The notes under the pieces are model-generated. The model was not told where the DNA came from. It was given only the letters and a program-made list of their open reading frames with translations, and ran no database searches. Of a stretch of 64,000 bases of DNA, positions 41,301 to 48,958 are shown piece after piece (position 1 is the first letter of the stretch; each line of letters starts with the position of its first letter). The stretch is from Apostichopus japonicus (lineage: Eukaryota; Echinodermata; Holothuroidea; Aspidochirotida; Stichopodidae). The position numbers and the translations under genes were made by a program. Location: positions 19,228,876 to 19,292,875 of the forward strand of contig NC_092567.1 in the NCBI RefSeq assembly GCF_037975245.1, written 5' to 3'.

Positions 41301-44300
41301 GGACTCGAATGTTGCAGAATAATAAATTGACCAACCTTCATCAGGTGCGGATCCAGGGAGGTAGGGTGAGGTGGAGAGGGGGGGGGTCATACCTCCACTC
41401 TTTTCAACCTCACGCCCAAACAATAAATAGTATATAGTTAATATCATAACCTTGTATCTAAGCCTTTTTATAGCCCAAATATGTATAAGTACAAGGTACC
41501 ATTTCATGTTTATGATTTTACTTTTGTCTAAGGATAACGCCAAACCCCCTCCCCCCACCTACCCCTCCTTGCGGCAAGAAATAGGCTTCAAAGACCCCAG
41601 GGCCCAACCCAGTCTTTTTTCCATGCTATAGATCTGCCCCTGATAAATCTCGTGTTAAGTATATAGGCTAACCATCAATTTTTTCCCCTTGTTTTTTTTT
41701 TGTTTAGACTGAAGAGGACATTGCTGAGTTTGTACAGTATGAACTTCTCTACGTCCGTTGTACAGCCAGATTTGAGCATATCTGGGTTCCTGCCTTGATT
41801 TGCTACAAAGCAATTCTGATGCTATTCGGAGCTTTTTTGTCACTTCAAACACGGTAAGATTATCATTGGTTCATAAGTAACATAATATTTGCTTTCATAC
41901 GATCAAAATACAAACATTTTACGCATTTGTCCTCAGGTTGAAATGTTCATTTCAGTTTGAGGTTAAAAACAATGGAATGGAATGGGGATGAGGATGGGGA
42001 TAGGGAGAGGATGGGGAACGGATTGGGATGGGGATGGGGAAGGAGATGGGGAAGGGGATGGGGATGGGGATGGGGATGGGGATGGGGATGGGGATGGGGA
42101 AGGGGATGGGGATGGGGATGGGGATGGGGATGGGGATGGGGATGGGGAAGGCGAAGGCGAAGGCGAAGGCGAAGGCGAAGGCGAAGGCGAAGGCGAAGGC
42201 GAAGGGGAAGGGGAAGGGGATGGGGATGGGGATGGGGATGGGGATGGGGATGGGGATGGGGATGGGGAAGGCGAAGGCGAAGGCGAAGGCGAAGGCGAAG
42301 GCGAAGGCGAAGGGGATGGGGATGGGGAAGGGGAAGGGGATGGGGAAGGGGAAGGGGATGGGGATGGGGATGGGGATGGGGATGGGGATGGGGAAGGCGA
42401 AGGCGAAGGCGAAGGCGAAGGCGAAGGCGAAGGCGAAGGCGAAGGCGAAGGGGAAGGGGAAGGGGATGGGGATGGGGATGGGGATGGGGATGGGGATGGG
42501 GAAGGCGAAGGCGAAGGCGAAGGCGAAGGCGAAGGCGAAGGCGAAGGCGAAGGCGAAGGGGATGGGGATGGGGAAGGGGAAGGGGATGGGGAAGGGGAAG
42601 GGGATGGGGATGGGGATGGGGATGGGGATGGGGATGGGGATGGGGATGGGGATGGGGATGGGGAAGGGGATGGGGATGGGGATGGGGATGGGGATGGGGA
42701 TGGGGAAGGCGAAGGCGAAGGCGAAGGCGAAGGCGAAGGCGAAGGCGAAGGGGATGGGGATGGGGAAGGGGAAGGGGATGGGGAAGGGGAAGGGGATGGG
42801 GATGGGGATGGGGATGGGGATGGGGATGGGGATGGGGATGGGGATGGGGATGGGGATGGGGATGGGGATGGGGAAGGGGATGGGGATGGGGATGGGGATG
42901 GGGATGGGGATGGGGTTGGGGAAGGGGAAGGGGATGGGGAAGGGGAAGGGGATGGGGAAGGGGAAGGGGATGGGGATGGGGATGGGGATGGGGATGGGGA
43001 TGGGGATGGGGATGGGGATGGGGATGGGGATGGGGATGGGGATGGGGATGGGGATGGGGATGGGGATGGGGATGGGGATGGGGATGGGGATGGGGATGGG
43101 GATGGGGATGGGGATGGGGTTGGGGATGGGGTTGGGGATGGGGATGGGGATGGGGATGGGGTTGGGGATGGGGATGGGGATGGGGATGGGGATGGGGTTG
43201 GGGATGGGGATGGGGATGGGGATGGGGATGGGGAAGGCGAAGGCGAAGGCGAAGGCGAAGGCGAAGGGGATGGGGAAGGGGATGGGGAAGGGGAAGGGGA
43301 TGGGGATGGGGATGGGGAAGGGGATGGGGTTGGGGATGGGGATGGGGATGGGGATGGGGATGGGGATGGGGATGGGGATGGGGATGGGGATGGGGATGGG
43401 GAAGGCGAAGGCGAAGGCGAAGGCGAAGGCGAAGGCGAAGGCGAAGGCGAAGGGGATGGGGAAGGGGATGGGGAAGGGGAAGGGGATGGGGATGGGGATG
43501 GGGAAGGGGATGGGGTTGGGGATGGGGATGGGGATGGGGATGGGGATGGGGATGGGGATGGGGATGGGGATGGGGATGGGGATGGGGATGGGGATGGGGA
43601 TGGGGATGGGGATGGGGATGGGGATGGGGATGGGGATGGGGATGGGGATGGGGATGGGGATGGGGATGGGGATGGGGATGGGGATGGGGATGGGGATGGG
43701 GATGGGGATGGGGATGGGGATGGGGATGGGGATGGGGATGGGGATGGGGATGGGGATGGGGATGGGGATGGGGATGGGGATGGGGATGGGGATGGGGATG
43801 GGGATGGGGATGGGGATGGGGATGGGGATGGGGATGGGGTTGGGGTTGGGGATGGGGATGGGGTTGGGGTTGGGGATGGGGTTGGGGTTGGGGTTGGGGT
43901 TGGGGTTGGGGTTGGGGTTGGGGTTGGGGTTGGGGTTGGGGATGGGGTTGGGGTTGGGGTTGGGGATGGGGTTGGGGTTGGGGTTGGGGATGGGGTTGGG
44001 GATGGGGTTGGGGTTGGGGTTGGGGTTGGGGTTGGGGTTGGGGTTGGGGTTGGGGTTGGGGTTGGGGATGGGGATGGGGATGGGGATGGGGATGAATATG
44101 GAATGGGATGAGACAATAGCAGTTTCAACCTATGTTTGATATGCAAATTATGTTCATATCGGTACAACCCCTCATGAAATGTGATTAATCTAAATAGGGA
44201 GACTACTTACTGATTGTTTTAATCATTTGTTCAGACATCAGACTTGTAATGAATACGTTCACGTAGACCAACCCCTATATACTGGCCCACGTGGATCTGA

Positions 44301-45977
44301 ACACGTATTCGTATTTGGGGCGAGTTTTTTTAAAATCAAATATGGGAAACTAGGGCTTAATGCCGTAGTACCCTTGTACTCTTACTCGTACTGATCCCAA
44401 TAGACATTCTTATTGTACTACTACGCATGCTGTGCTCTCGTGCGTCCTACAAGTCTGAAAGACATGAATGTTAAAACTAATGATATTGTTTCTACTCTAG
44501 CTGAACTGATAGCGATATGTATATATTGACTTGGTTATCTTCTTTCAAAATACTGAATATTTTAATTTTGCAGAAAAATTAACATACCTAGTTTGAACGA
44601 CGCCTCGTACGTAGGACTCTCCATATACAACGTGTGTATATGTTCCTTCGTGGCTATGCCTCTGTCCTTATTCAACACTCAAGAAATCGGCGTCACATAC
44701 GCCATTGTGGGAGGACTGATGCTATTCTGTACGACCGTATCCCTCTGTATGCTGTTTATACCTAAAGTAAGTCCATAAACGTTACTGTATACCAGTTCAA
44801 GGTGATAGAAGCAAAGGTAATATAGGTAATATAGGAAATATAGGTAATACAGGTAATATAGGTAATATATGTAATACAGGTAATATAGGTAATACAGGTA
44901 ATATAGGTAATATATTTAATATATGTAATATAGGTAGTATAGGTAATAAAGGTAATATAGGTAATAAAGGTAATATAGGTAGTATAGGTAATATAGGTCT
45001 TACAGGTAAGATAGGTAAGATATGTAATATAGGTAATATGTGAACAAGAGATAGAATGGAATGCATGGTTAGTGTATTTAGGTAGGATTGCGTAGAGAAT
45101 GGAACTCCCATACTATTAAATTATAAACCATCTATAACAAAAAAAAAACAAAGAACTAAGCATATAGAAGAATAAGCAAATTATATAATTTAATGAAGAA
45201 ACAGATCAAATTTGACAGTGTGTATCAGTTTATCTACAGTGTGTATTAATATACCTTGTATCCGAGCATCACACCGTAACTAGAAAAACAGCGGTACTGT
45301 GTCAGTAGAGTCGGGAATAATGGTGGAACAAAGTGCGTCACATTGATGTTATTTTAATGTTTTTTTTTTATTTTCTCATTTAACAACTCACCATCTCACC
45401 CGTATTCTTTTTCTTAGAACGGTAACTGTTCCTAATGTAAAGGAAAATTAACCGATTTCTGATCATCGAGAACACAGCAATATATCTATACGGTCGATAT
45501 ATCCCTGCTAAACAGGGATCACACTGGTAATTTAGGAAACATCGGTATACCGTACCGGTATATCAAAAGCATTTTAATTTTGACAAAAGTCAAAACATGA
45601 CTGGAAGAGTTTCCGAACACAATCTATTAATACTCTTCTAACTAATATATAGTACTTTCTTGTACTTTCTTTTTTAAATTATGGATTATTTTGTCAGTGC
45701 AAAGATATGCTATTTTTATTTACATAATCATATTTACTTTACCACCTATTTTCATTAACTTTGTCAGATTATTGCATTGAACAGTCAAGATCCAAATGCG
45801 GCCATGAATGGGGTTCGTATAGGGACTATGGATTCCAAAACAGTTACCACTAATAGTTTAGCGACTGCTCATACACACATTAACCAGAATACGGAGATAG
45901 GACAAGACCACAGCACCCATCACATACCTGCACCGGTGACTGAAAAGGAAACTGACAACGAGGAGAACAAACCTTAA
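15317..45977 (+). CDS. GABBR2-like: GABA-B-receptor-like class C GPCR (15 exons, 784 aa)
   Basis: Fifteen exons, all with GT-AG borders and compatible phases, encode a 784-residue receptor: signal peptide (1-21), Venus flytrap domain (about 24-425), seven helices (about 448-714) and a 69-residue tail. Landmarks are [37 protein letters not shown] before TM2, [12 protein letters not shown] and KVIKDRKL in loop 2 (closer to GABA-B2 than B1), YKAIL in TM5 and [14 protein letters not shown] at TM6. GABA-B receptors couple to Gi/o through the B2 subunit. Here the TM3/loop-2 cysteine pair (C523, C620) and C235/C270 are kept. The lobe-1 disulfide cysteines are absent (A78, Q105), and no coiled coil follows TM7. 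Ligand is unknown: the SSSP motif and a lobe-2 Tyr are kept, but the second GABA-contact Ser of B1 aligns with Pro. Confidence 0.9.
17989..18243. mobile_element. MITE-like element with short terminal inverted repeats
   Basis: TACGGAGCGCCAT at 17989 is matched by its exact reverse complement ending at 18243. The 255-bp interior is non-coding and includes ATCGATTTCG repeats. No convincing target duplication is visible. Confidence 0.5.
18730..19135 (+). repeat. Dispersed repeat, degenerate copy
   Basis: Contains AAGCGGAGCGCCACC twice (about 18790 and 19119) with GGTTGGCGCGGAGCGTAC, plus a GTGGCGGGGCTAGG motif and G runs. It is related to 19136-19452, 62289-62598 and, in reverse, 40575-40890. 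Confidence 0.6.
19136..19452 (+). repeat. Dispersed repeat family, copy 1
   Basis: Shares ACAGGTTGGCGCGGAGCGTA, CAGGAAATGACCCTTTCCGG-like, TTGCTAATTTGCAGATAAAC and GTCCATTTGAGTCCGTCAGG in order with 62289-62598, in the same orientation, and ends in CCGCCACT. The copies differ by scattered substitutions and in the length of a G run. No coding capacity or pol III boxes are evident. Confidence 0.85.
19453..20519. other. Intron 1 segment, mostly decayed repeat
   Basis: 19700-19830 is another member of the G-rich family ending in CCGCCACTGC. The remainder is unremarkable. Confidence 0.4.
20520..21030 (+). mobile_element. Long terminal repeat of a retrotransposon (511 bp)
   Basis: The ends are TGTAACGAA and TTCGTTACA, a perfect 9-bp inverted pair of the TG...CA type. 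AATAAA lies at 20963-20968 near the 3' end. Immediately outside is TGGTGGCAGCGGTTGG (21031-21046), which looks like a tRNA primer-binding site plus leader. No second LTR, gag or pol is present, and the interior is lost after roughly 60 bases. An internal direct repeat (ATGTAAC.ATGTG..ATTGAATTAAT) is visible twice. The position of the primer site marks this as a 5' LTR on the + strand. Confidence 0.8.
21031..21090 (+). mobile_element. Primer-binding site and remnant leader of the LTR element
   Basis: TGGTGGCAGCGG directly abuts the LTR, as in Ty3/gypsy-type elements, and is followed by a T run. After about 21090 the sequence no longer looks like element interior. The exact break point cannot be set by eye. 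Confidence 0.6.
21292..21486. mobile_element. Foldback/MITE family A, copy 1
   Basis: CCAGTTGGGACAATTTCC at the left and its near reverse complement ending AACTGG at 21486 form terminal inverted repeats. The interior shares CTAATACC.CTCTAAAC, CAAAGCACT.GTAT.GACAG and ATATTCATACTGCTC with 48783-48958. Confidence 0.75.
22882..23012. repeat. Long hairpin, arms of about 60 bp, 10-nt loop
   Basis: The arms 22882-22940 and 22951-23012 are reverse complements. The inner 35 bp have a single visible mismatch and the outer part is more diverged. The loop is TAGTATGATG. Both strands therefore translate to similar short peptides, which explains the paired open frames. Confidence 0.85.
24227..24285 (+). 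repeat. 26-bp direct repeat doublet
   Basis: ATCTTGGGGGAGTCGTGCAG followed by TCCCCT occurs twice (24227-24252 and 24260-24285) without visible change, separated by 7 bp. Confidence 0.85.
25130..26589 (+). CDS. Nested gene, last three exons: SAMD3-like C-terminus (25130-25254, 25741-25906, 26475-26589)
   Basis: Three exons with GT-AG borders join in phases 1 and 2 to a TGA at 26587-26589. The last two encode [19 protein letters not shown], then [20 protein letters not shown], then [17 protein letters not shown] and [10 protein letters not shown]. The pattern of a conserved FxxYYxFNIxYPxE, an FIQR-like stretch, I(D/N)P.G and NPKV is the C-terminus of the large, functionally uncharacterised group often named sterile alpha motif domain-containing protein 3-like in fish and invertebrates (from memory of the family). 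The frame of the 25130 exon is fixed only by phase. Upstream exons were not found. The gene lies in receptor intron 1 on the same strand. AATAAA at 27744-27749 may end it. Confidence 0.6.
25741..25906 (+). CDS. Nested gene penultimate exon
   Basis: The acceptor TATGTGACAG precedes 25741 and the donor GTACAG follows 25906. The phase 1-to-2 exon encodes the strongly conserved [18 protein letters not shown] core. It is the best-supported exon of the nested gene. Confidence 0.65.
26154..26333 (+). repeat. TA and GTAT microsatellite in nested-gene intron
   Basis: A TA run passes into GTAT tetranucleotides (about 26182-26268) and back into TA, between the last two nested-gene exons. Confidence 0.9.
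26475..26589 (+). CDS. Nested gene terminal exon
   Basis: The TTTCCCTACAG acceptor is followed by [30 protein letters not shown] and a TGA stop. The Pro-Lys-Val and basic KK elements are at the positions expected for the family's C-terminus. Confidence 0.65.
27744..27749 (+). terminator. Candidate poly(A) signal of nested gene
   Basis: AATAAA about 1.15 kb after the nested stop codon, followed by a GT-rich stretch (GATATGTGTGTTTGG). Another AATAAA lies near 26797. Confidence 0.35.
30045..30182 (+). CDS. Receptor exon 2: flytrap lobe 1
   Basis: Residues 78-123, phase 0 on both sides. It encodes [37 protein letters not shown] and IWKTIQ. In GABA-B1 and B2 the positions equivalent to A78 and Q105 are the two cysteines of a lobe-1 disulfide; neither is Cys here. 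Confidence 0.9.
30183..30633 (+). other. Receptor intron 2
   Basis: 451 bp, AT-rich, no feature recognised. Confidence 0.6.
30634..30804 (+). CDS. Receptor exon 3: ligand-pocket loop
   Basis: Residues 124-180. [20 protein letters not shown] aligns with the SSSPALSNR..FP.FF segment of GABA-B1 that lines the GABA pocket. The later THPSA Ser of B1 is replaced (RALGPPYN). [11 protein letters not shown] follows. The donor is GTAAGT. Confidence 0.92.
30805..31580 (+). other. Receptor intron 3 with C-rich, G-run and short tandem repeats
   Basis: A CCCACC array at 30843-30896 runs into a G run at about 30899-30911. 31181-31262 holds four imperfect 25-bp units containing GGCACCTGCAATGTAAG. The G-rich segment 31310-31420 appears to be decayed repeat. 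Confidence 0.7.
31581..31682 (+). CDS. Receptor exon 4: flytrap
   Basis: Residues 181-214, encoding [20 protein letters not shown] and [14 protein letters not shown], the equivalent of the SFSNDP...KKLK segment of GABA-B2. Phase 0 both ends. Confidence 0.9.
31683..32043 (+). other. Receptor intron 4
   Basis: 361 bp including a TA microsatellite at about 31937-31987. Confidence 0.7.
32044..32109 (+). CDS. Receptor exon 5 (66 bp)
   Basis: Residues 215-236, [20 protein letters not shown] followed by CN. It matches DVRIILGQFDQNMAAKVFC of GABA-B2. C235 is the first cysteine of the mature receptor. Confidence 0.9.
32110..34763 (+). other. Receptor intron 5 with repeats
   Basis: 2.65 kb. It contains an 86-bp TA array (32279-32364), a decayed AGACGTAGGAGACC-type repeat near 33075-33120, a G run in a decayed dispersed repeat (34110-34200) and a LINE/SINE-type tail (34365-34430). 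No exon is seen. Confidence 0.65.
34365..34430 (+). mobile_element. LINE/SINE 3' tail
   Basis: GTGAAGTGCTTTGAGATCAT followed by GTAAAGCGCATATAAGAATA and an ATT run resembles the 3' tail shared by many non-LTR retroposons and their SINEs. Upstream boundaries are unclear. A reversed sequence of similar kind lies near 58958-59035. Confidence 0.55.
34764..34958 (+). CDS. Receptor exon 6: flytrap lobe 2
   Basis: Residues 237-301. [29 protein letters not shown]270 in [17 protein letters not shown]. The GYYSHHWW Tyr aligns with the ligand-contact Tyr of GABA-B1 (GWYADNWF). The donor is GTATGA. Confidence 0.92.
34959..35362 (+). other. Receptor intron 6
   Basis: 404 bp with a G run (about 35029-35047), T-rich stretches and short TTTAGCGA repeats near 35180-35265. 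Confidence 0.65.
35363..35590 (+). CDS. Receptor exon 7: flytrap lobe 2
   Basis: Residues 302-377, [10 protein letters not shown] through [16 protein letters not shown] and [26 protein letters not shown] matches the YDAIWALALAL hallmark of GABA-B1. The acidic GABA-contact residue of B1 just before it is not clearly conserved. The donor is GTGGGT. Confidence 0.92.
35591..37094 (+). other. Receptor intron 7 with a reversed SINE
   Basis: 36211-36360 is a diverged minus-strand copy of the SINE seen at 8877-9075 (TTATTAACCTG, GAGAGGCAATGACATGCCTTA and a box B-like GAGCCTCGAACC in reverse). The rest is AT-rich without exons. Confidence 0.6.
37095..37158 (+). CDS. Receptor exon 8
   Basis: Residues 378-398 and the first base of 399. 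[20 protein letters not shown] matches the G.V.FD..GSR segment closing lobe 1. It leaves phase 1. Confidence 0.85.
37159..38055 (+). other. Receptor intron 8
   Basis: 897 bp, no exon. 37900-38030 looks like decayed dispersed repeat. Confidence 0.55.
38056..38142 (+). CDS. Receptor exon 9
   Basis: Residues 399-428 (split codons at both ends, phase 1). [20 protein letters not shown] and SKEEIWKRN correspond to the last flytrap strand and the linker containing the I.W..G motif. Confidence 0.85.
38143..39049 (+). other. Receptor intron 9
   Basis: 907 bp with a C run (about 38198-38207) and a TCTAT microsatellite near 38975-39010. No exon. Confidence 0.6.
39050..39206 (+). CDS. Receptor exon 10: linker and TM1
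   Basis: Residues 428-480. [19 protein letters not shown] precedes TM1 (about 448-472, rich in Ile/Phe/Leu/Val), ending FRYRKER. The donor GTTCGT is weak but keeps the phase (2) with the next exon. Confidence 0.88.
39207..39821 (+). other. Receptor intron 10
   Basis: 615 bp with a C run at 39307-39317 and a TTA trinucleotide run at 39778-39801 just before the acceptor. Confidence 0.65.
39822..39954 (+). CDS. Receptor exon 11: TM2
   Basis: Residues 480-524. [14 protein letters not shown] carries the GABA-B family (S/Q)PNLNN motif. TM2 is followed by GLDLPLI and RTMC, where C523 is the class C TM3 cysteine. Confidence 0.92.
39955..40281 (+). other. Receptor intron 11
   Basis: 327 bp, nothing recognised. 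Confidence 0.6.
40282..40515 (+). CDS. Receptor exon 12: TM3, loop 2, TM4
   Basis: Residues 525-602. [40 protein letters not shown] and [19 protein letters not shown]. The basic loop and KDRKL resemble GABA-B2 loop 2, which contacts the G protein. Confidence 0.92.
40516..41707 (+). other. Receptor intron 12 with dispersed repeats
   Basis: 40575-40890 is a reverse member of the GCGGAGCGCCACC family. 40970-41210 and 41340-41640 are decayed G/C-run repeats ending in GATCTGC or GGATCC motifs. No exon. Confidence 0.65.
41708..41853 (+). CDS. Receptor exon 13: ECL2 and TM5
   Basis: Residues 603-651. C620 ([11 protein letters not shown]) is the loop-2 cysteine expected to pair with C523. The TM5 motif [10 protein letters not shown] matches YKGLLMLFG of GABA-B2. 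Phase 2 donor GTAAGA. Confidence 0.92.
41854..44573 (+). other. Receptor intron 13
   Basis: 2720 bp, of which 2.1 kb is the hexanucleotide array listed separately. The 480 bp after it are AT-rich without features. Confidence 0.85.
41980..44094 (+). repeat. 2.1-kb GGGGAT/GGCGAA/GGGGTT hexanucleotide array
   Basis: An uninterrupted 6-bp array. GGGGAT predominates. GGCGAA occurs in about seven discrete blocks (near 42126, 42265, 42390, 42502, 42706, 43232, 43400) bordered by GGGGAA. GGGGTT is concentrated at 43838-44065. No hexamer contains a stop in any frame, so 700-residue open frames appear on both strands; these are artefacts (Gly-Asp, Gly-Trp, Gly-Met and Ser-Pro repeats). The G4 runs on the + strand should form G-quadruplexes in DNA and in the nascent receptor transcript. 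Confidence 0.97.
44574..44766 (+). CDS. Receptor exon 14: TM6 and TM7
   Basis: Residues 651-715. [18 protein letters not shown] matches LNDSKYIGMSVYNVGI of GABA-B2. TM7 ends MLFIPK, the family's F.PK boundary. Confidence 0.93.
44767..45767 (+). other. Receptor intron 14
   Basis: 1001 bp. The first part is the 9-bp array (44815-45041), the rest AT-rich with no exon. Confidence 0.8.
44815..45041 (+). repeat. 9-bp array of AGGTAATAT units
   Basis: About 25 imperfect units of AGGTAATAT/AGGTAATAC start 48 bases after the exon 14 donor. Each unit contains an AG|GTAAT splice-donor-like string. The minus-strand Leu-Pro-Ile frame is an artefact. Confidence 0.92.
45768..45977 (+). CDS. Receptor exon 15: cytoplasmic tail
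   Basis: Residues 716-784, polar and Thr/Asn/His-rich ([24 protein letters not shown]) ending EENKP before TAA. There is no heptad pattern, so the coiled coil used by GABA-B1/B2 to heterodimerise is absent. Confidence 0.88.
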   Translation: MIALNSQDPNAAMNGVRIGTMDSKTVTTNSLATAHTHINQNTEIGQDHSTHHIPAPVTEKETDNEENKP

Positions 45978-46040
45978 AATCATCTATAAATATTCGGCTT
46001 TCTTTTAATACACAATTAGCTAACATCGACAGAACAAAAC

Positions 46041-46540
<500 letters not shown>

Positions 46541-47193
46541 AAAACAAGCCTATGGAAAATATGAGAGCTGGTGTAACGTCTCACTATCTGTTCCGGTTTT
46601 CGAGATATTCAATTTTAAATTGCGCAAAGACTCTGGACTGCTTCTTTTTAAAGCTTCGATGATGATGACGTCGGCTCCACATTACCCAAAAGTTCATGTT
46701 AATCCCTTTCCTTTTAACTTCATGAACATCAGAGCACCATCATTGGATAACCTTCAACACTATTTGTCCTTACCGATTCTGTGATGCACTGTAAAAATCG
46801 TATTATCTGAGGCCATATAAATGATTATGTTTTCAACATTGTGTGTGGTGTTGCATCTGCGGCTCTGTCTCAATTGTTTTTGTTTTTGTTTTTGTTTTTT
46901 TTGCCTTTGTTCACTTTATTTTCTTTTGGCTATTCAAGCTAATGAGATGTATTGATATGATATTTAGCATTATTTTTTTTATTTTGATAATTAAAATCAA
47001 CTCAAATAGCTGCTTTAAGAAAGAGAGAAAGAAATAGCTTAGAACCAGTAAATAAGTACTCAGTAGTGCAAGTCGATTGGAACACTAAATGACATACTCT
47101 GCATCCTGTGGTAGTCATGGTTACCCACATGGACGCGATGGCTCGGAGTGCAGATTATAAATAAAAACACAGACTTTACCAAGAAGTGGCTTG

Positions 47194-47232
<39 letters not shown>

Positions 47233-48782
47233 CTGTTAAGAGATCGTAAATACCTCTTTTCTGTATTTATCCTTATATATAAGAACCTCATAAAATTATG
47301 CTAATGCTTGCGTGTATATATTTTACATAATTATGATCGATGTTATCAATTCACTGTGAACATGGGCGTCCACAGGGGCTCAATTTCCCTGCCCCCCCCC
47401 CTATCCTATCACTCTGGAAAATCAAAGAAGTAAAACAGTGTGCTTTAAAATTATGAGAACATTATGTATCTTAAGTGTAGAAATGTCATAGCCGAAGTTT
47501 CCCCAGGACCCCCCCCCCACCAGGGCTTAGAATGTATTCCGAAGATGACTAATTCTTAAAAAAAACTTCAGTGGTGTTGCCCCACCCCTCTCCCACCCAC
47601 TGGATTTTGCTTCCTGCGGACGTCCATGACTGTGTATCAAAGTCGTTAACATGTTTATTATTTCGTTTAACCTCTCATTTTCATTTTACGATCTAAATTG
47701 ATATAAATTAAAATTCTTAATTGATTGAAGGAAATAATCTGATAAATAGAATCTATGTATTGCACTGAAATTGTTTGATATTTTTGCCTACAATCGACCC
47801 TCTTGAAACAATATGAATTGATTATTGTTTATTACAATATATATATATTTATGAGACACTTGAAAATAAAATATTCTTCGCTCCCCTCCCCCTCCCCCTC
47901 CCTCTCCCAATTTCCTCCCTCCCATCATTATCACGTGTAATATACAATGCATCCTTTTCAGCACTGTTTCTTTTATAGATGTTGTCACTAATAACATTAA
48001 CAATACCAACAACTAATTAATGATATGACATTTTTACCTACACACCTGACCTGTCACCTAGACAAACTTAAATTTCTTCTGGTTACTTCTGATGTTAATT
48101 TCTTAACAACTTTCACGTAATCACCTTTATCTTTCTAGACGTTAGTTGTTAAACGATATTAACCACTCGACTATACAAGTGATTAATATGTAAGATAATA
48201 TTACATATATAGGTGTTCGTTTTGACACAAAGACATGACAACGTATAAGATGGACTTAACCAGCAAATAATGTTTTACAAATCATGACGATGTAATTATT
48301 TCTCTGAGCAAAATGGTCACAAGCTTACAACCCTCTTTAAAATTGGATGGATCATTAATGGATGCAAGAAATACCCACAGGCGTGTTGTTTAGCATGAAG
48401 ATATGTGAAAGATGAGATGTCACAATAACTAATAGACAGCAATGAGGAAGGTGTATGGCACACCGAATGCCCAATAATTAGTTATATATGATTTTTCTTT
48501 TTTGGGGGTGGGGGGGGGGGGAGGGTTGAATAATCTTGGATTATCGATTAATGAACCTGGTATATAGATCTACCCGCCGTAATCTAGGTTATCGAAAATA
48601 AAAATCTAATTATAACGTAAGAGTATTATCATTTCCGGGAGAGCGCCACCAAATTAAAGAAAGTTTTTATCGCGGTCATTTTGGGCAAGTATGGTCAGAA
48701 TGTTTTTTTTCCCCTGGTATTACAAAGGACACGTCTCTTAAGCGTATTATGAAGCACGAAAGAAATTTTTCCTTAGCCGATT
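46541..48782. other. Receptor 3' flank / intergenic
   Basis: AATAAA at 47160-47165 is a possible receptor poly(A) signal. A TA array lies at 47196-47226. 47365-47630 and 47880-47920 carry C-rich decayed repeats, and a G run occurs near 48506-48523. No gene is seen. Confidence 0.5.
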
Positions 48783-48958
48783 GGGCCAGTTTTCTAATGC
48801 TAATACCCATCTAAACTGTCCTCCCATATCATGCTTCAAAGCACTCGTATTGACAGGGTAAACAGTTCTTAACCTTTATCTGACAGGAACATACAATATT
48901 CATACTGCTCTGAAGCGGGGCATGATAGCACATTATAGAAACAATTGCCCCTACTGGG
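48783..48958. mobile_element. Foldback/MITE family A, copy 2
   Basis: Shares CTAATACC.ATCTAAAC, CAAAGCACTCGTATTGACAG, ATATTCATACTGCTC and GCGGG.CATG with 21292-21486 in the same order. The ends GGGCCAGTTTTCT and GCCCCTACTGG are eroded inverted repeats. Confidence 0.65.

Noticed and set aside
41957-44167. Open frames of 703-734 codons on both strands
   Set aside because: They are translations of the hexanucleotide array, which lacks stops in every frame; no start context, splice support or non-repetitive domain.
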